Positions 8,679-17,722 of a DNA stretch of 64,000 bases are shown piece by piece. The first letter of the stretch is position 1, and every line of letters begins with the position of its first letter. Origin of the DNA: Massilia alkalitolerans DSM 17462. GTDB lineage: Bacteria > Pseudomonadota > Gammaproteobacteria > Burkholderiales > Burkholderiaceae_D. The DNA lies in NCBI RefSeq assembly GCF_000427785.1, contig NZ_ATYR01000004.1, positions 186,001 to 250,000 on the forward strand, in the 5' to 3' direction. Made by a program: the position numbers and the translations under genes. The notes beneath the pieces are model-generated. The model ran no database searches. It saw nothing but the letters and a program-made list of their open reading frames with translations, and had not been told where the DNA came from.

Positions 8679-9836
8679 ATGACCGCCTTTGCTTTCAGCA
8701 CCGTTCCGAGCATCCTGTCCGAACCGGGCGCTACCCGCCGCTTGGGCGAGCTCATCGCGGAACGCTTCCCAGGTGTCCGCCGCCCCTTCATCGTGACCGA
8801 CGCCGGCTTCCTGCGCACTGGCCTGCTCGATTTTCCAAAGCTCAGCCTGGAGCAGGAAAGCATGGCGCCAGCGCTCTTCTCCGGCGTGATCGCGGACCCG
8901 CCCGAGGCAGTCGTGCTGGACGCGATCGAGGCAGCCCGCCGCCATGAAGCTGACCTTGTTATCGGCTTCGGCGGCGGCAGCTCGATGGATGTAGCGAAGC
9001 TGGTCGCGGTCCTGGCCGGATCGCGGCAGGCTATTGACGAGATGTATGGGATCGGCAAGGTCAAGGGCCAGCGCCTTCCTTTGGTGCAGGTGCCGACTAC
9101 GGCCGGCACCGGATCGGAGGTGACCAATATCGCCATCGTCACCACCGGCGCCACCACCAAGAGCGGGATCGTCGCACCCCAGCTGTATGCCGACCTTGCC
9201 ATCCTCGATGCGGCCTTAACCCTGGGGCTGCCGCCGACGGTTACGGCCGCGACCGGCATCGATGCAATGGTGCATGCCATCGAGGCCTATACGAGCAGGC
9301 ACAAGAAGAATCCGCTCTCCGATGCGCTGGCCCGTGAAGCGCTGTCGCTACTGTCACGCAACCTGCTGCGCGCCTGCGAGCAGGGCAGCGACATCGAGGT
9401 GCGGCAGGCCATGCTGCTGGGCGCCTGCCTGGCGGGCCAGGCCTTTTCGAACGCACCGGTCGCCGCCGTGCATGCGCTGGCCTACCCGATCGGCGGCATT
9501 TTCCACGTGCCGCATGGCCTGTCGAACTCGCTCGTCCTGCCGCAGGTGCTGCGTTTTAACCTGCCTCAAGCGAGCCGGCTGTATGCCGAACTGGCAGGCA
9601 TCGTCGTGCCCCATGCGAGCGGCAGCGAGGAAGCGCGTGTGGAAGCGCTCATTGTTGCGACGCAACAAATGGCCAAAATGACGGGGATCGAAACGCGCTT
9701 GCGCCAGGTTGGCATCACGGAAGCCCACCTTGAGCGCCTGGCCGACGAGGCCATGCTGCAAACCAGACTGCTCGGCAACAACCCACGGGAAGTCACGCGC
9801 GCCGATGCGCGCGCCATCTACGCCGCTGCCTTATGA
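8679..9836 (+). CDS. Iron-containing (type III) alcohol dehydrogenase
   Basis: NAD-dependent metal alcohol dehydrogenase of 385 residues. It shows the nucleotide-binding GFGGGSSMDVAKL (about 98-110), GTGSEVTNIA, and the metal-ligand histidines in MVHAIEAYTSRHKKNP and AVHALAYPIGGIFHVPHG. The start at 8679 is supported by an AGGAGA site. It is monocistronic and its last 6 bp overlap the convergent hydrolase gene. Substrate could be a short alcohol, lactaldehyde or maleylacetate-type ketone. The sequence does not decide. Confidence 0.88.
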   Translation: MTAFAFSTVPSILSEPGATRRLGELIAERFPGVRRPFIVTDAGFLRTGLLDFPKLSLEQESMAPALFSGVIADPPEAVVLDAIEAARRHEADLVIGFGGGSSMDVAKLVAVLAGSRQAIDEMYGIGKVKGQRLPLVQVPTTAGTGSEVTNIAIVTTGATTKSGIVAPQLYADLAILDAALTLGLPPTVTAATGIDAMVHAIEAYTSRHKKNPLSDALAREALSLLSRNLLRACEQGSDIEVRQAMLLGACLAGQAFSNAPVAAVHALAYPIGGIFHVPHGLSNSLVLPQVLRFNLPQASRLYAELAGIVVPHASGSEEARVEALIVATQQMAKMTGIETRLRQVGITEAHLERLADEAMLQTRLLGNNPREVTRADARAIYAAAL

Positions 9837-10652
9837 GGTCCGCAGGAAGTCGAGCAGCAGGGCGTTGAGGCGCTCCGTCGCCGACAGCTGCATCCAGTGC
9901 CCCGCTCCGCTCAGGCGCTCGTAGCGAAAGCCCGCGCGGCAGTGGTGGAACGAATCCAGCATCTGCTTCTCGCCCAGCGCCGGGTCGCGGTCGCTCCAGA
10001 CGCCCATGACCGGCACTTCGACCGGGCGCCAATGGTGCGGCCGGCCCAGCTTGAGGTTGGCGCGGTAGTAGTTCAGCGCCGCCGTCAGGCGCCCTTCCGG
10101 CTCCAGCGCCGCCCGCCAGATCGCTACCTGTTCCGGACGGCGCGTCATCTGGCGCAGGAAGAACCAGTCGTTGGCGCGGATCGCATGTTCGGCCACCACC
10201 GGCATCAGGAAACCCAGGATGTACCAGAAGCGCATCTGCTGGGTGACGCCGGCACTGGCGATCGCCGCCGGGTGTCCGGTGGACAGAGCGACGAAACGCT
10301 CGAAGCGCTGCGGCGCATTCATGCACAGTTGCCAGCCGACCAGCCCGCCCCAGTCGTGGCCCACGAGCGAGGCCTTCTCCAGGCCGAGCTGGTCCATCAG
10401 GCCGAGGATGTCGGCGCACAGGAATTCGATAGCGTACGCGCCGGTGGCAGGCGGCGCGTCGGTCTTGCCGTAGCCGCGCATGTCGGGCGCGATCACCCGG
10501 AAACCCTTGGCAGCCAGCGCCGGGAGCTGGAGCCGCCAGATCGCATGGGTGTCCGGAAAGCCGTGCATCAGGATCACGGCCGGGCCTTCGCCCACGCTGA
10601 CGAAATGCATGCGCAGGCCGTGTACGTCGACGTAATGGGATTCCAGATTCAT
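9831..10652 (-). CDS. Alpha/beta hydrolase, epoxide-hydrolase-like
   Basis: Hydrolase of 273 residues with the oxyanion motif HGFPD (30-34), GYGKTD, and the nucleophile elbow GHDWGG, whose Asp is typical of epoxide hydrolases and haloalkane dehalogenases. The C-terminal GAGHWMQL supplies the catalytic His. A GGAG site precedes the ATG. It is the last gene after livM, 34 bp downstream, and may be cotranscribed with the transporter. No signal peptide is seen. Confidence 0.83.
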   Translation of the reverse strand: MNLESHYVDVHGLRMHFVSVGEGPAVILMHGFPDTHAIWRLQLPALAAKGFRVIAPDMRGYGKTDAPPATGAYAIEFLCADILGLMDQLGLEKASLVGHDWGGLVGWQLCMNAPQRFERFVALSTGHPAAIASAGVTQQMRFWYILGFLMPVVAEHAIRANDWFFLRQMTRRPEQVAIWRAALEPEGRLTAALNYYRANLKLGRPHHWRPVEVPVMGVWSDRDPALGEKQMLDSFHHCRAGFRYERLSGAGHWMQLSATERLNALLLDFLRTS

Positions 10653-10686
10653 GTCCGCTCCGCGTGCAATGGGCAGCCGCCCTTCC

Positions 10687-11664
10687 CTACGTGGCGGCCT
10701 TGCGGCCGCGCTCGAGCAGCGCTCCTAGTTCCCCAACCATACCACGACGGAACAATAGAACACAGACAATGAAGATCAGGCCCGTCACCATGCCCACCGA
10801 CTCGCCGAGCGTCCCGAACCAGGTAACGCCCGACTGTTCCGCCAGCCAGCTGCCGACGTCGCCCAGCTTGTTCTCCAGCGCGATGACGAGGAAGGCGCCG
10901 AGGATGGGCCCGGCCAGGGTTCCCATGCCGCCCACGAGCGTCATCAGGACCACCAGCCCCGACATGGTCCAGTGCACGTCGGTCAGCGTGGCGAAGCCCA
11001 GCACCACCGTCTTGGTGGCGCCAGCAAGCCCTGCCAGGCTAGCCGAGAGCACGAAGGCCAGCAGCTTGTAGCGGTCCACCTCGTAGCCCAGCGACACGGC
11101 GCGCGCCTCGTTTTCCTTGATCGCCTTGAGCACCTGGCCGAAGGGCGACCGGACGATACGGATGATGAGCAGGAAGCCGGCCACGGCGATCGCCAGCACC
11201 ACGAAGTACATCGCCAGGTCGTTCGACAGGTCCAGCAGGCCGAACAATCGCCCGCGCGGCACGCCCTGCAGTCCATCCTCGCCGTGGGTATAGGGGGAAC
11301 GCAGCGCCGCGAAATAGACCATCTGGGCCAGCGCCAGCGTGATCATCGAGAAGTAGATGCCCTGCCGGCGGATCGCCAGCGCGCCGATGATCAGGCCCAG
11401 CAGGCACGAGGCCGCCACGCCCAGCACAATGCCGAGCTCGGTCGGCAGCCCCACTACCGCCAGCAGGTGTCCGGTCACGTAGCCGGCGCTGCCGAAAAAA
11501 GCGGCATGGCCGAAGGACAGCAGTCCGGTAAAACCGATCAGGAGGTTGAAGGCGCAGGCGAACAGGGCGAAGCACAGCAGCTTCATCAGGAACACCGGAT
11601 AGGCCAGGAAGGGCGCCGCCAGGAACAGCGCCAGCGCGAGGAGGTAAGCGATCTTCTTGTTCAT
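10687..11664 (-). CDS. livM: Branched-chain amino acid-type ABC transporter permease LivM
   Basis: Inner-membrane permease of 325 residues with about nine to ten hydrophobic segments. The family motif NLLIGFTGLLSFGHAAFFGSAGY is near the N-terminus, and the EAA-like loop IKENEARAVSLGYEVDRYKLLAF contacts the ATPases. The ATG at 11664 (MNKKIAYLL) lies one base after the livH stop and is preferred to a TTG six codons upstream. It pairs with LivH to form the transmembrane channel. Confidence 0.9.
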   Translation of the reverse strand: MNKKIAYLLALALFLAAPFLAYPVFLMKLLCFALFACAFNLLIGFTGLLSFGHAAFFGSAGYVTGHLLAVVGLPTELGIVLGVAASCLLGLIIGALAIRRQGIYFSMITLALAQMVYFAALRSPYTHGEDGLQGVPRGRLFGLLDLSNDLAMYFVVLAIAVAGFLLIIRIVRSPFGQVLKAIKENEARAVSLGYEVDRYKLLAFVLSASLAGLAGATKTVVLGFATLTDVHWTMSGLVVLMTLVGGMGTLAGPILGAFLVIALENKLGDVGSWLAEQSGVTWFGTLGESVGMVTGLIFIVCVLLFRRGMVGELGALLERGRKAAT

Positions 11665-11665
11665 C

Positions 11666-12550
11666 TCATCGTTCCTTGCCAAACAGTCCGGCCGGACGCA
11701 GCAGCAGGACGATCACCATCACGACGAACACCACCACTTCCGAGCCTTCCGGATAGAACACGCGCGTCAGGCCCTCGATCACGCCGAGGGCCAGGCCGGT
11801 GAGGATCGCGCCAAGGATCGAGCCCATGCCGCCGATGACGACCACCGCGAACACGACGATGATCAGGTTCGAACCCATCAGCGGCGTGACGTTGATGACC
11901 GGCGCCGCCAGCACGCCCGCGAAGCCCGCCAGCGCCACCCCGAAGCCATAGGTGAGCGTGACCATCAGCGGCACGTTGATGCCGAAGGCTTCGACCAGCT
12001 TCGGGTTCTCGGTACCCGCACGCAGGTAGGCTCCCAGACGGGTCTTCTCGATCACGAACCAGGTGGACAGGCAGACGAACAGCGAGGCGACCACCACCCA
12101 GGCGCGGTAGTTCGGCAGGATCATGAAGCCGAGGTCGGTGGCCCCGGCCAGTTGTTCCGGCACGTCCAGGGTCTGGCCCGATACCCCGAAGAAGGAGCGG
12201 AACACCCCTTCCAGCAGCAGCGTGATGCCGAAGGTCAGCAGCAGGCCGTAGAGGTGATCGAGCTGGTACAGCCGGCGCAGCATCGTGCGTTCGACCAGGA
12301 TGCCGAACAGGCCGACCAGCAGCGGGGCGACCAGCAGCATCACCCAGTAGTTCAGCCCGAAACTGGTGACGCCGATGTAGGCGGCGAAGGCGCCCATCAT
12401 GTACAGCGCGCCGTGCGAGAAGTTGATGACGTTCAGCAGGCCGAAGATGACGGCCAGGCCCAGCGAGAGCATGGCGTAGAAGGAGCCGTTGACCAGGCCG
12501 AGCAGGAGCTGGCTCAGCAGGGCCTGGTGGGGGATGCCGAAGATGTCCAT
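11666..12550 (-). CDS. livH: Branched-chain amino acid-type ABC transporter permease LivH
   Basis: Permease of 294 residues with the LivH signature LLLGLVNGSFYAMLSLGLAVIFGLLNVINFSHGA at its start (positions about 10-43) and the EAA loop VEAFGINVPLMVTLTYG. I start at MDIFGIPHQALL (12550). The open frame runs 38 codons further, but those codons translate an intergenic repeat element and are unlikely to be protein. It lies 217 bp downstream of livK, with the repeat between. Confidence 0.9.
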   Translation of the reverse strand: MDIFGIPHQALLSQLLLGLVNGSFYAMLSLGLAVIFGLLNVINFSHGALYMMGAFAAYIGVTSFGLNYWVMLLVAPLLVGLFGILVERTMLRRLYQLDHLYGLLLTFGITLLLEGVFRSFFGVSGQTLDVPEQLAGATDLGFMILPNYRAWVVVASLFVCLSTWFVIEKTRLGAYLRAGTENPKLVEAFGINVPLMVTLTYGFGVALAGFAGVLAAPVINVTPLMGSNLIIVVFAVVVIGGMGSILGAILTGLALGVIEGLTRVFYPEGSEVVVFVVMVIVLLLRPAGLFGKER

Positions 12551-12612
12551 GGTCAGTTTTGGTCTTATCGGGACATGTGACTGCGCCTTACGTCGGTCCC
12601 GCTGCATATGAA

Positions 12613-12721
12613 CGTCGTTCCGGCGAAGGCCGGAACCCAAGTTCGTAGCGCTGCCAATACGCATGCAAAAATTGGAGGGAACAATGCCAGTGGCATTGTT
12701 CGCGCCTTCACCGGGATGACG
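12613..12721. repeat. Short MITE/REP-like palindromic repeat
   Basis: A 109 bp element bounded by inverted arms CGTCGTTCCGGCGAAGGC (12613-12630) and, reversed, CGTCATCCCGGTGAAGGC (12721-12704). Translated, the arms give the WVPAFAGTT-type peptide seen in a repeat dispersed in many proteobacteria. An inner near-perfect palindrome, AACAATGCCA-G-TGGCATTGTT, occupies 12680-12700. It lies in the livK-livH gap and may modulate or partly terminate the liv transcript. Confidence 0.7.
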
Positions 12722-12767
12722 GTTTTTCGGCTAACGCAGAGAATTGCGTTAGCAAAATCTTGAACGT

Positions 12768-13961
12768 CTACTTCCACAGCGCGCACTTGGTCTCGGCCTT
12801 CTTCGTATAAGCCTGGTCCCCCGGAATGGTGGCCACCACCTTGTAGTAGTCCCACGCACCCTTCGATTCCTGCGGCGTCTTCACCTGCATCAGGTACATG
12901 TCGTGCACCATGCGCCCATCCGGGCGGATCGTGCCATTCCTGGCGAACATGTCGTTGATCGGCGTGGCCTTCAGGTGCGCCATCACCTTCTCGGCATTGT
13001 CGGTGCCCAGGGCTTTCACCGCATTCAAGAACTGCATGGTGGCCGAGTAGTCGCCGGCCTGCAGCATCGAGGGCTGCTTCTTCATCTTGGCAAAATAGCG
13101 CTTGGCCCAGGCGCGGGACTCCGGGGTGCGGTCCCAGTACCAGCCATCGGTCAGGTACATGCCGTGGGTCGTGTTCAGGCCCAGGGTGTGCACGTCGTTG
13201 ATGAACACCAGCAGGCCGGCCACTTTCATCTTCTTCGTCAGGCCGAACTCGTTGGCCGCCTTCACCGCATTGATCAGGTCACCGCCGGCATTGGCCATGC
13301 CCAGCACCTGCGCCTTGGAGGCCTGCGCCTGCAGCAGGAAGGATGAGAAGTCCGAGGCCGACAGCGGGTGCTTGACGCTGCCCACCACCGTGCCGCCGCC
13401 CGCCTTGACGACGTCGGCCGTATCCTTCTCGAGCGACTGGCCGAAGGCGTAGTCGGCGGTCAGGAAGTACCAGGACTTGCCGCCCTGCTTGAGCATGGCC
13501 GCGCCGGTGCCGCGCGCCAGCGCCACGGTGTCGTAGGCGTAGTGGACGGTGTAGGGCGTGCATTGTTCGTTGGTCAGCTGCGCGGTGCCGGAACCGATCG
13601 CGATGAACACCTTTTTCTTTTCCGCGGCCACCTTGGCCATCGCCAGGCTGGCGCCGGAATTGGTGCCGCCGATGAGCAGGTCGACGCCTTGCTGGTCGAA
13701 CCATTCGCGCGCCTTGGAGGCGGCGATGTCCGGCTTGTTCTGGTGGTCCGCCACCACCAGCTGGATCTTCTTGCCGTTGATGGCGCCCCCCATGTCGGCG
13801 ATCGCCATGCGGATCGCTTCCGCCCCGCCGTTGCCGTCGACGTCCGAATACACGCCGGACAGGTCGGTGATGAAGCCGATCTTGACGACATCGCCCGAGA
13901 TCTGGGCCTGGGCGGACATGGTGACAAAAGCGGCAGCGAGGGCAAGGGCGGTGCGTTTCAT
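12768..13961 (-). CDS. ABC transporter substrate-binding protein, LivK/Peripla_BP_6 type
   Basis: Periplasmic binding protein of 397 residues. A Sec signal peptide (MKRTALALAAAFVTMSAQAQ) precedes VVKIGFITDLSGVYSDVDG, the standard opening of branched-chain amino-acid-type receptors, and the family blocks continue (LIGGTNSGASLAM, HPLSASDFSSFL). The ATG at 13961 has a GGAGA site, and an upstream alternative start lacks one. The ligand may be branched-chain amino acids, amides or aromatic acids. The sequence does not settle this. Confidence 0.88.
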   Translation of the reverse strand: MKRTALALAAAFVTMSAQAQISGDVVKIGFITDLSGVYSDVDGNGGAEAIRMAIADMGGAINGKKIQLVVADHQNKPDIAASKAREWFDQQGVDLLIGGTNSGASLAMAKVAAEKKKVFIAIGSGTAQLTNEQCTPYTVHYAYDTVALARGTGAAMLKQGGKSWYFLTADYAFGQSLEKDTADVVKAGGGTVVGSVKHPLSASDFSSFLLQAQASKAQVLGMANAGGDLINAVKAANEFGLTKKMKVAGLLVFINDVHTLGLNTTHGMYLTDGWYWDRTPESRAWAKRYFAKMKKQPSMLQAGDYSATMQFLNAVKALGTDNAEKVMAHLKATPINDMFARNGTIRPDGRMVHDMYLMQVKTPQESKGAWDYYKVVATIPGDQAYTKKAETKCALWK

Positions 13962-13998
13962 GTTGTCTCCGTTTGGTGTGTGCGGGTGCTTCACATGT

Positions 13999-14703
13999 TC
14001 AGACGCCGAGCAGCTCGGTCAGCAGCGGCATCCGGTTGTCCAGTTCCGCGGCGCCGAAGGTCTCGACGATCTGGCCGTGCTCGACCACGTAGAAGCGGTC
14101 CGCGAGCGGCGCGGCGAAACGAAAATTCTGTTCGACCATGACAATCGTGTAGCCCTTCTCTTTCAGGGTCCTGATGGTGCGCGCCAGACTCTGCACGATG
14201 ACCGGCGCCAGTCCTTCGGATATCTCGTCGAGCAGCAGCAGGCGCGCGCCGGTGCGCAGGATGCGGGCGACGGCCAGCATCTGCTGTTCGCCGCCCGACA
14301 GGCGCGTGCCCTGGCTGTGGCGGCGCTCGGCCAGGTTGGGGAACATCGCGTAGATCTCGTCGACGCTCAGTCCCGGCCCTGCCCCCTTCAGCTGCGGCAG
14401 CAGCAGGTTTTCTTGCGCCGACAGCGAGGAAAAAATGCCGCGCTCCTCGGGGCAGTAGCCGATGCCGAGATGGGCGATAAGGTGGGTAGGCAGGCCGATC
14501 GACTCGACGCCGTTCACCCGGATCGCGCCGCTGCGCCGGCCGGTCAGGCCCATGATGGCGCGCAGCAGCGTGGTCCGCCCGGCGCCGTTACGGCCCAGCA
14601 GGGTCACCACTTCGCCCTGCGCCACGTCGAGGCTGATCCCATGCAGGATGTGCGATTCGCCGTACCAGGCGTGCAGGTCGCGGATCTCGAGGGCGGCGCT
14701 CAA
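13999..14703 (-). CDS. livF: ABC transporter ATP-binding protein LivF
   Basis: ATPase of 234 residues driving the liv importer. It shows the signature LSGGEQQMLAVARILRTGARLLLLDE and the switch His region. The Walker A reads GRNGAGRTT (37-45), with Arg43 where the usual P-loop has Lys (codon CGG, no other disturbance of the frame). It overlaps livG by 4 bp and is followed by livK after 37 bp. Confidence 0.9.
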   Translation of the reverse strand: MSAALEIRDLHAWYGESHILHGISLDVAQGEVVTLLGRNGAGRTTLLRAIMGLTGRRSGAIRVNGVESIGLPTHLIAHLGIGYCPEERGIFSSLSAQENLLLPQLKGAGPGLSVDEIYAMFPNLAERRHSQGTRLSGGEQQMLAVARILRTGARLLLLDEISEGLAPVIVQSLARTIRTLKEKGYTIVMVEQNFRFAAPLADRFYVVEHGQIVETFGAAELDNRMPLLTELLGV

Positions 14704-15473
14704 TGCTGCGCTCCCGCCAGGCTGCCGTCGCCCGTGCCCATATAGGCTTCCACTACCAGGGGATTGCGCGAGACCTCGGCATAGCTGCCTTCGGCCAGCA
14801 CGGCGCCGCGCTGCAGGACCGAGATGCGGTCGCAGATGCCGGCCACCACGTTCATGTTGTGCTCAACCATCAGGATGGTGCGGCCCGCCGACACCTTCTT
14901 GATGAGCTCGGTCACCCTGTGGACATCTTCATGGCCCATGCCCTGGGTCGGCTCGTCCAGCAGCATCAGTTCCGGCTCCATCGCCAGCGTGGTGGCGATT
15001 TCCAGGGCGCGCTTGCGGCCGTATGGCAGGTCGGCGGTCATGGTGTCGGCAAAACTGTCCAGGCCGACTTCGGCCAGCAGGCCGAGTGCGCGCTCGTTCA
15101 GGCGATCCAGCGAGCGGCTGCTGCGCCAGAAGTGAAAGCTGGTGCCGAGCTGGCGCTGCAGGCCGATGCGCACGTTCTCGAGCACTGTCATGTGCGGAAA
15201 GACGGCGGAAATCTGGAAGGAACGGATGATGCCCATGCGCGCGATCCGGGCCGGCCGGGTGCCCGTGATGTCGCGCCTGTTGAAGAGGATCTGGCCGGAC
15301 GTCGGCGCCAGGAAACGGGTGAGCAGGTTGAAACAGGTGGTCTTGCCGGCGCCGTTCGGGCCGATCAGGGCGTGGATGTGGCCGCGTTCGACCTGGAGGC
15401 TGACCTCGCTGACTGCCGTGAATCCCTTGAACACCTTGGTGAGCCTGTTCGTCTCCAGGATGACGTCCGCCAT
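14700..15473 (-). CDS. livG: ABC transporter ATP-binding protein LivG
   Basis: ATPase of 257 residues, partner of LivF. Walker A GPNGAGKTT (38-46) is intact. The LivG-specific insert (QRQLGTSFHFWRSSRSLDRLNERA), the signature DLPYGRKRALEIATTLAMEPELMLLDEP and a degenerate C-loop are as expected. It is the first gene of the livG-F-K-H-M operon. No strong promoter was recognised in the 174 bp upstream. Confidence 0.9.
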   Translation of the reverse strand: MADVILETNRLTKVFKGFTAVSEVSLQVERGHIHALIGPNGAGKTTCFNLLTRFLAPTSGQILFNRRDITGTRPARIARMGIIRSFQISAVFPHMTVLENVRIGLQRQLGTSFHFWRSSRSLDRLNERALGLLAEVGLDSFADTMTADLPYGRKRALEIATTLAMEPELMLLDEPTQGMGHEDVHRVTELIKKVSAGRTILMVEHNMNVVAGICDRISVLQRGAVLAEGSYAEVSRNPLVVEAYMGTGDGSLAGAQH

Positions 15474-15647
15474 TGGGTCTCCAACACGCGATGCTGCAGA
15501 TTGATAAAACTGCGAACAGAACTGCGAGGACTACTTGCCTGATGATACATACAAGCCCTGGCGCTCACAATACGGCCGGGCTGGCGTGCGGAGCAGAGAT
15601 GCGCCATATCAGCGCACGCCGGGTGTGCGTTTTTGCACGAGCCTGCT

Positions 15648-17273
15648 TTAGGCGTACTCGGCGAGGATGTCCTGGGCGGCCTTTTCCGCAATCATGATGG
15701 TCGGGGAATTGGTGTTCCCGGAAGTGATGAAGGGCATGATCGAGGCGTCGACGACGCGCAGTTTCCCCACGCCGCGCACCCGCAGGCGGCTGTCGACCAC
15801 GGCCAGCGGATCGTTTTCTTTACCCATGCGGCAGGTGCCGACCGGATGGAAAATCGTGGTGCCGACCAGGCCTGCCGCGTGGGCCAGTTCTTCCTCGCTC
15901 TGGTATTGCGGACCAGGCATGAACTCTTCGGGGCGGTATTTCGCCAGGGCCGGCGCAGCCACGATGCGGCGCGTCAGCGCCAGCGCGGCGGCAGCGGTTC
16001 CGCGGTCGGCCTCGGTGCTCAGGTAGTTCGGCGTGATCCTGGGCGGCGCGTAGCTGTCGCTGGAAGCGATGCGGACATGCCCGCGTGATGTGGGCTGCAA
16101 GTTGCACACGCTGGCCGTAAACGCCGGGAAGCGGTGCAGCGGATCGCCGAACTTGTCCAGCGACAGGGGCTGGACGTGGTACTGCAGATTTGGCGCCGCC
16201 AGGTCCGGCGACGATCTGGCGAAGGCGCCCAGTTGCGAGGGCGCCATCGACATCGGCCCGCTCTGGAAGAATGCGTACTCCAGTCCAATGAGCGTCTTGC
16301 CGAACCAGTTGGTGGCGCGCGTGTTCAGGGTGCTCACACCCTGGACCTTGAAAATCATGCGCAGCTGCAGGTGGTCCTGCAGGTTGGCGCCGACGCCGGG
16401 CAGGTCCGCCACCTGCGCGATGTCGTGGCGCTGGAGTTCCTCCGCTGCCCCGATGCCGGACAGCTGCAGGATCTGCGGCGAACCCACCGCCCCCGCCGCC
16501 AGCAGGGTCTCGCGGCGTGCCATCGCCGTGTAGGCCTGGCCTCCACCGGTGAAGCGGATGCCGGTGCAGACTTTGGCTTGCTCGGTGTCCCCGAACAGCA
16601 GGCGCTCGACGTGGCAGCCGGTCATGATGGTCAGGTTGGGCCGTTTCGCCGCCGGTTTCAGGAAGGCTTTCGCGGTATTCAGGCGGATACCGCGCCGCTG
16701 GTTGACCTCGAAATAAGCCGAACCTTCGCCGCGGCCGGCGTTCAGATCATCGATCTTCGGAATGCCGGTCTCGGCTGCCGCTTCACGGAACGCGTCGAGG
16801 ATCTGCCACGACAGCCGCTGCTTTTCGACACGCCATTCGCCGCTGGCGCCATGCAGTTCGCTCGCCCCCAGGTAGTGGTCTTCGCTGCGCTTGAACAGCG
16901 GCAGCACGCTCTCCCAGCGCCAGGAATCGTCGCCGGTCATGTCGGCCCAGCGCGCGTAATCCGCCGGCTGGCCGCGCATGTAGATCATGCCGTTGATCGA
17001 TGAACTTCCGCCCAGCACCTTGCCCCGCGGGTAGATCAGCGCCCTTCCGTGCAGGCCGGGATCGGCCTCGGTGCACAGCAGCCAGTCCGTGCGCGGATTG
17101 CCGATGCAATGCAGGTAGCCGACCGGGATGTGGATCCACATGTAATCGTCACGGCCGCCCGCCTCCACCAGCAGGACCTCGATCTTCGGGTTACGGCTCA
17201 GCCGGTTGGCCAGCACACAGCCGGACGTGCCGCCGCCGACGATGATGTAGTCGTACTCGCCGGCCGATTCCAA
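15648..17273 (-). CDS. GMC family FAD oxidoreductase (choline dehydrogenase-like)
   Basis: Flavoprotein of about 541 residues. It opens with the FAD motif YDYIIVGGGTSGCVLANRL, carries the GMC signatures GKVLGGSSSINGMIYMRG and GSPQILQLSGIG, and ends with the His region GTCRMG and SGNTNSPTIMIAEKAA. It oxidises an alcohol, but the substrate is unknown. I prefer the TTG at 17273 with a GGGAA site. The frame extends to a GTG at 17351, but that stretch (Arg-rich, codon use unlike the rest) looks non-coding. It is the last gene before the candidate origin. Confidence 0.85.
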   Translation of the reverse strand: MESAGEYDYIIVGGGTSGCVLANRLSRNPKIEVLLVEAGGRDDYMWIHIPVGYLHCIGNPRTDWLLCTEADPGLHGRALIYPRGKVLGGSSSINGMIYMRGQPADYARWADMTGDDSWRWESVLPLFKRSEDHYLGASELHGASGEWRVEKQRLSWQILDAFREAAAETGIPKIDDLNAGRGEGSAYFEVNQRRGIRLNTAKAFLKPAAKRPNLTIMTGCHVERLLFGDTEQAKVCTGIRFTGGGQAYTAMARRETLLAAGAVGSPQILQLSGIGAAEELQRHDIAQVADLPGVGANLQDHLQLRMIFKVQGVSTLNTRATNWFGKTLIGLEYAFFQSGPMSMAPSQLGAFARSSPDLAAPNLQYHVQPLSLDKFGDPLHRFPAFTASVCNLQPTSRGHVRIASSDSYAPPRITPNYLSTEADRGTAAAALALTRRIVAAPALAKYRPEEFMPGPQYQSEEELAHAAGLVGTTIFHPVGTCRMGKENDPLAVVDSRLRVRGVGKLRVVDASIMPFITSGNTNSPTIMIAEKAAQDILAEYA

Positions 17274-17463
17274 GGCTAGCGTTCCCGCACGCCGCTGCCA
17301 TTGCCGCGCTCGCCACGATCGGCATGGCGAAGCAAACGCGAACCGCCGCACTTCGGCTCACGTGGCAAGGGCTTACGAAACAGCGTGTCGAGATCCACCA
17401 AGGCCTCCGTTCGTCATTCGTTGAGGCAAGCTTACCAGATCGTAAACGGAAGTCTAGAGCCCC

Positions 17464-17722
17464 TCTGTGGATAAGCCTCTTGATATCCACAGGCCTGATT
17501 TGTGCAGAACCGGAAGGTTTATGGGGTACTCAAAAACTTGTCCAGTTTTCAGGCTGCCTTCACGCGCCAGTGATGCACTGCCTTATGCGCTCGCTAAACC
17601 AATGATTTTCCGGGCGTTAACCGTGTTGTCCACAAGCTGGGGCCGTCGTTAACCACTACTACTACCGTTGTATACAAACTTTGGTTGTAAACCTGTAGAA
17701 AATTTTTCGAAAATTTTTTTTC
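17464..17722 (+). repeat. Origin module A
   Basis: Contains TGTGGATAA (17466-17474, an exact inverted DnaA box), ATATCCACA (17483-17491), TTGTCCACA (17626-17634), a GC-rich spacer, triplets ACT-ACT-ACT-ACC (17655-17666), the palindrome core TTGTATACAA (17668-17677), and a tract of A/T interrupted only by CG (17698-17721). The order box, GC-rich, trio, A/T tract is that of the basal unwinding system described for Bacillus oriC. Confidence 0.7.

Noticed and set aside
12565-12855. 96-codon minus-strand frame containing WVPAFAGTT
   Set aside because: The peptide is the translation of a dispersed DNA repeat overlapping the end of livK, not a protein.
17324-17605. 93-codon plus-strand frame upstream of the origin modules
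   Set aside because: It spans GMC upstream DNA and DnaA boxes, has no conserved features, and is poorly supported by codon use.
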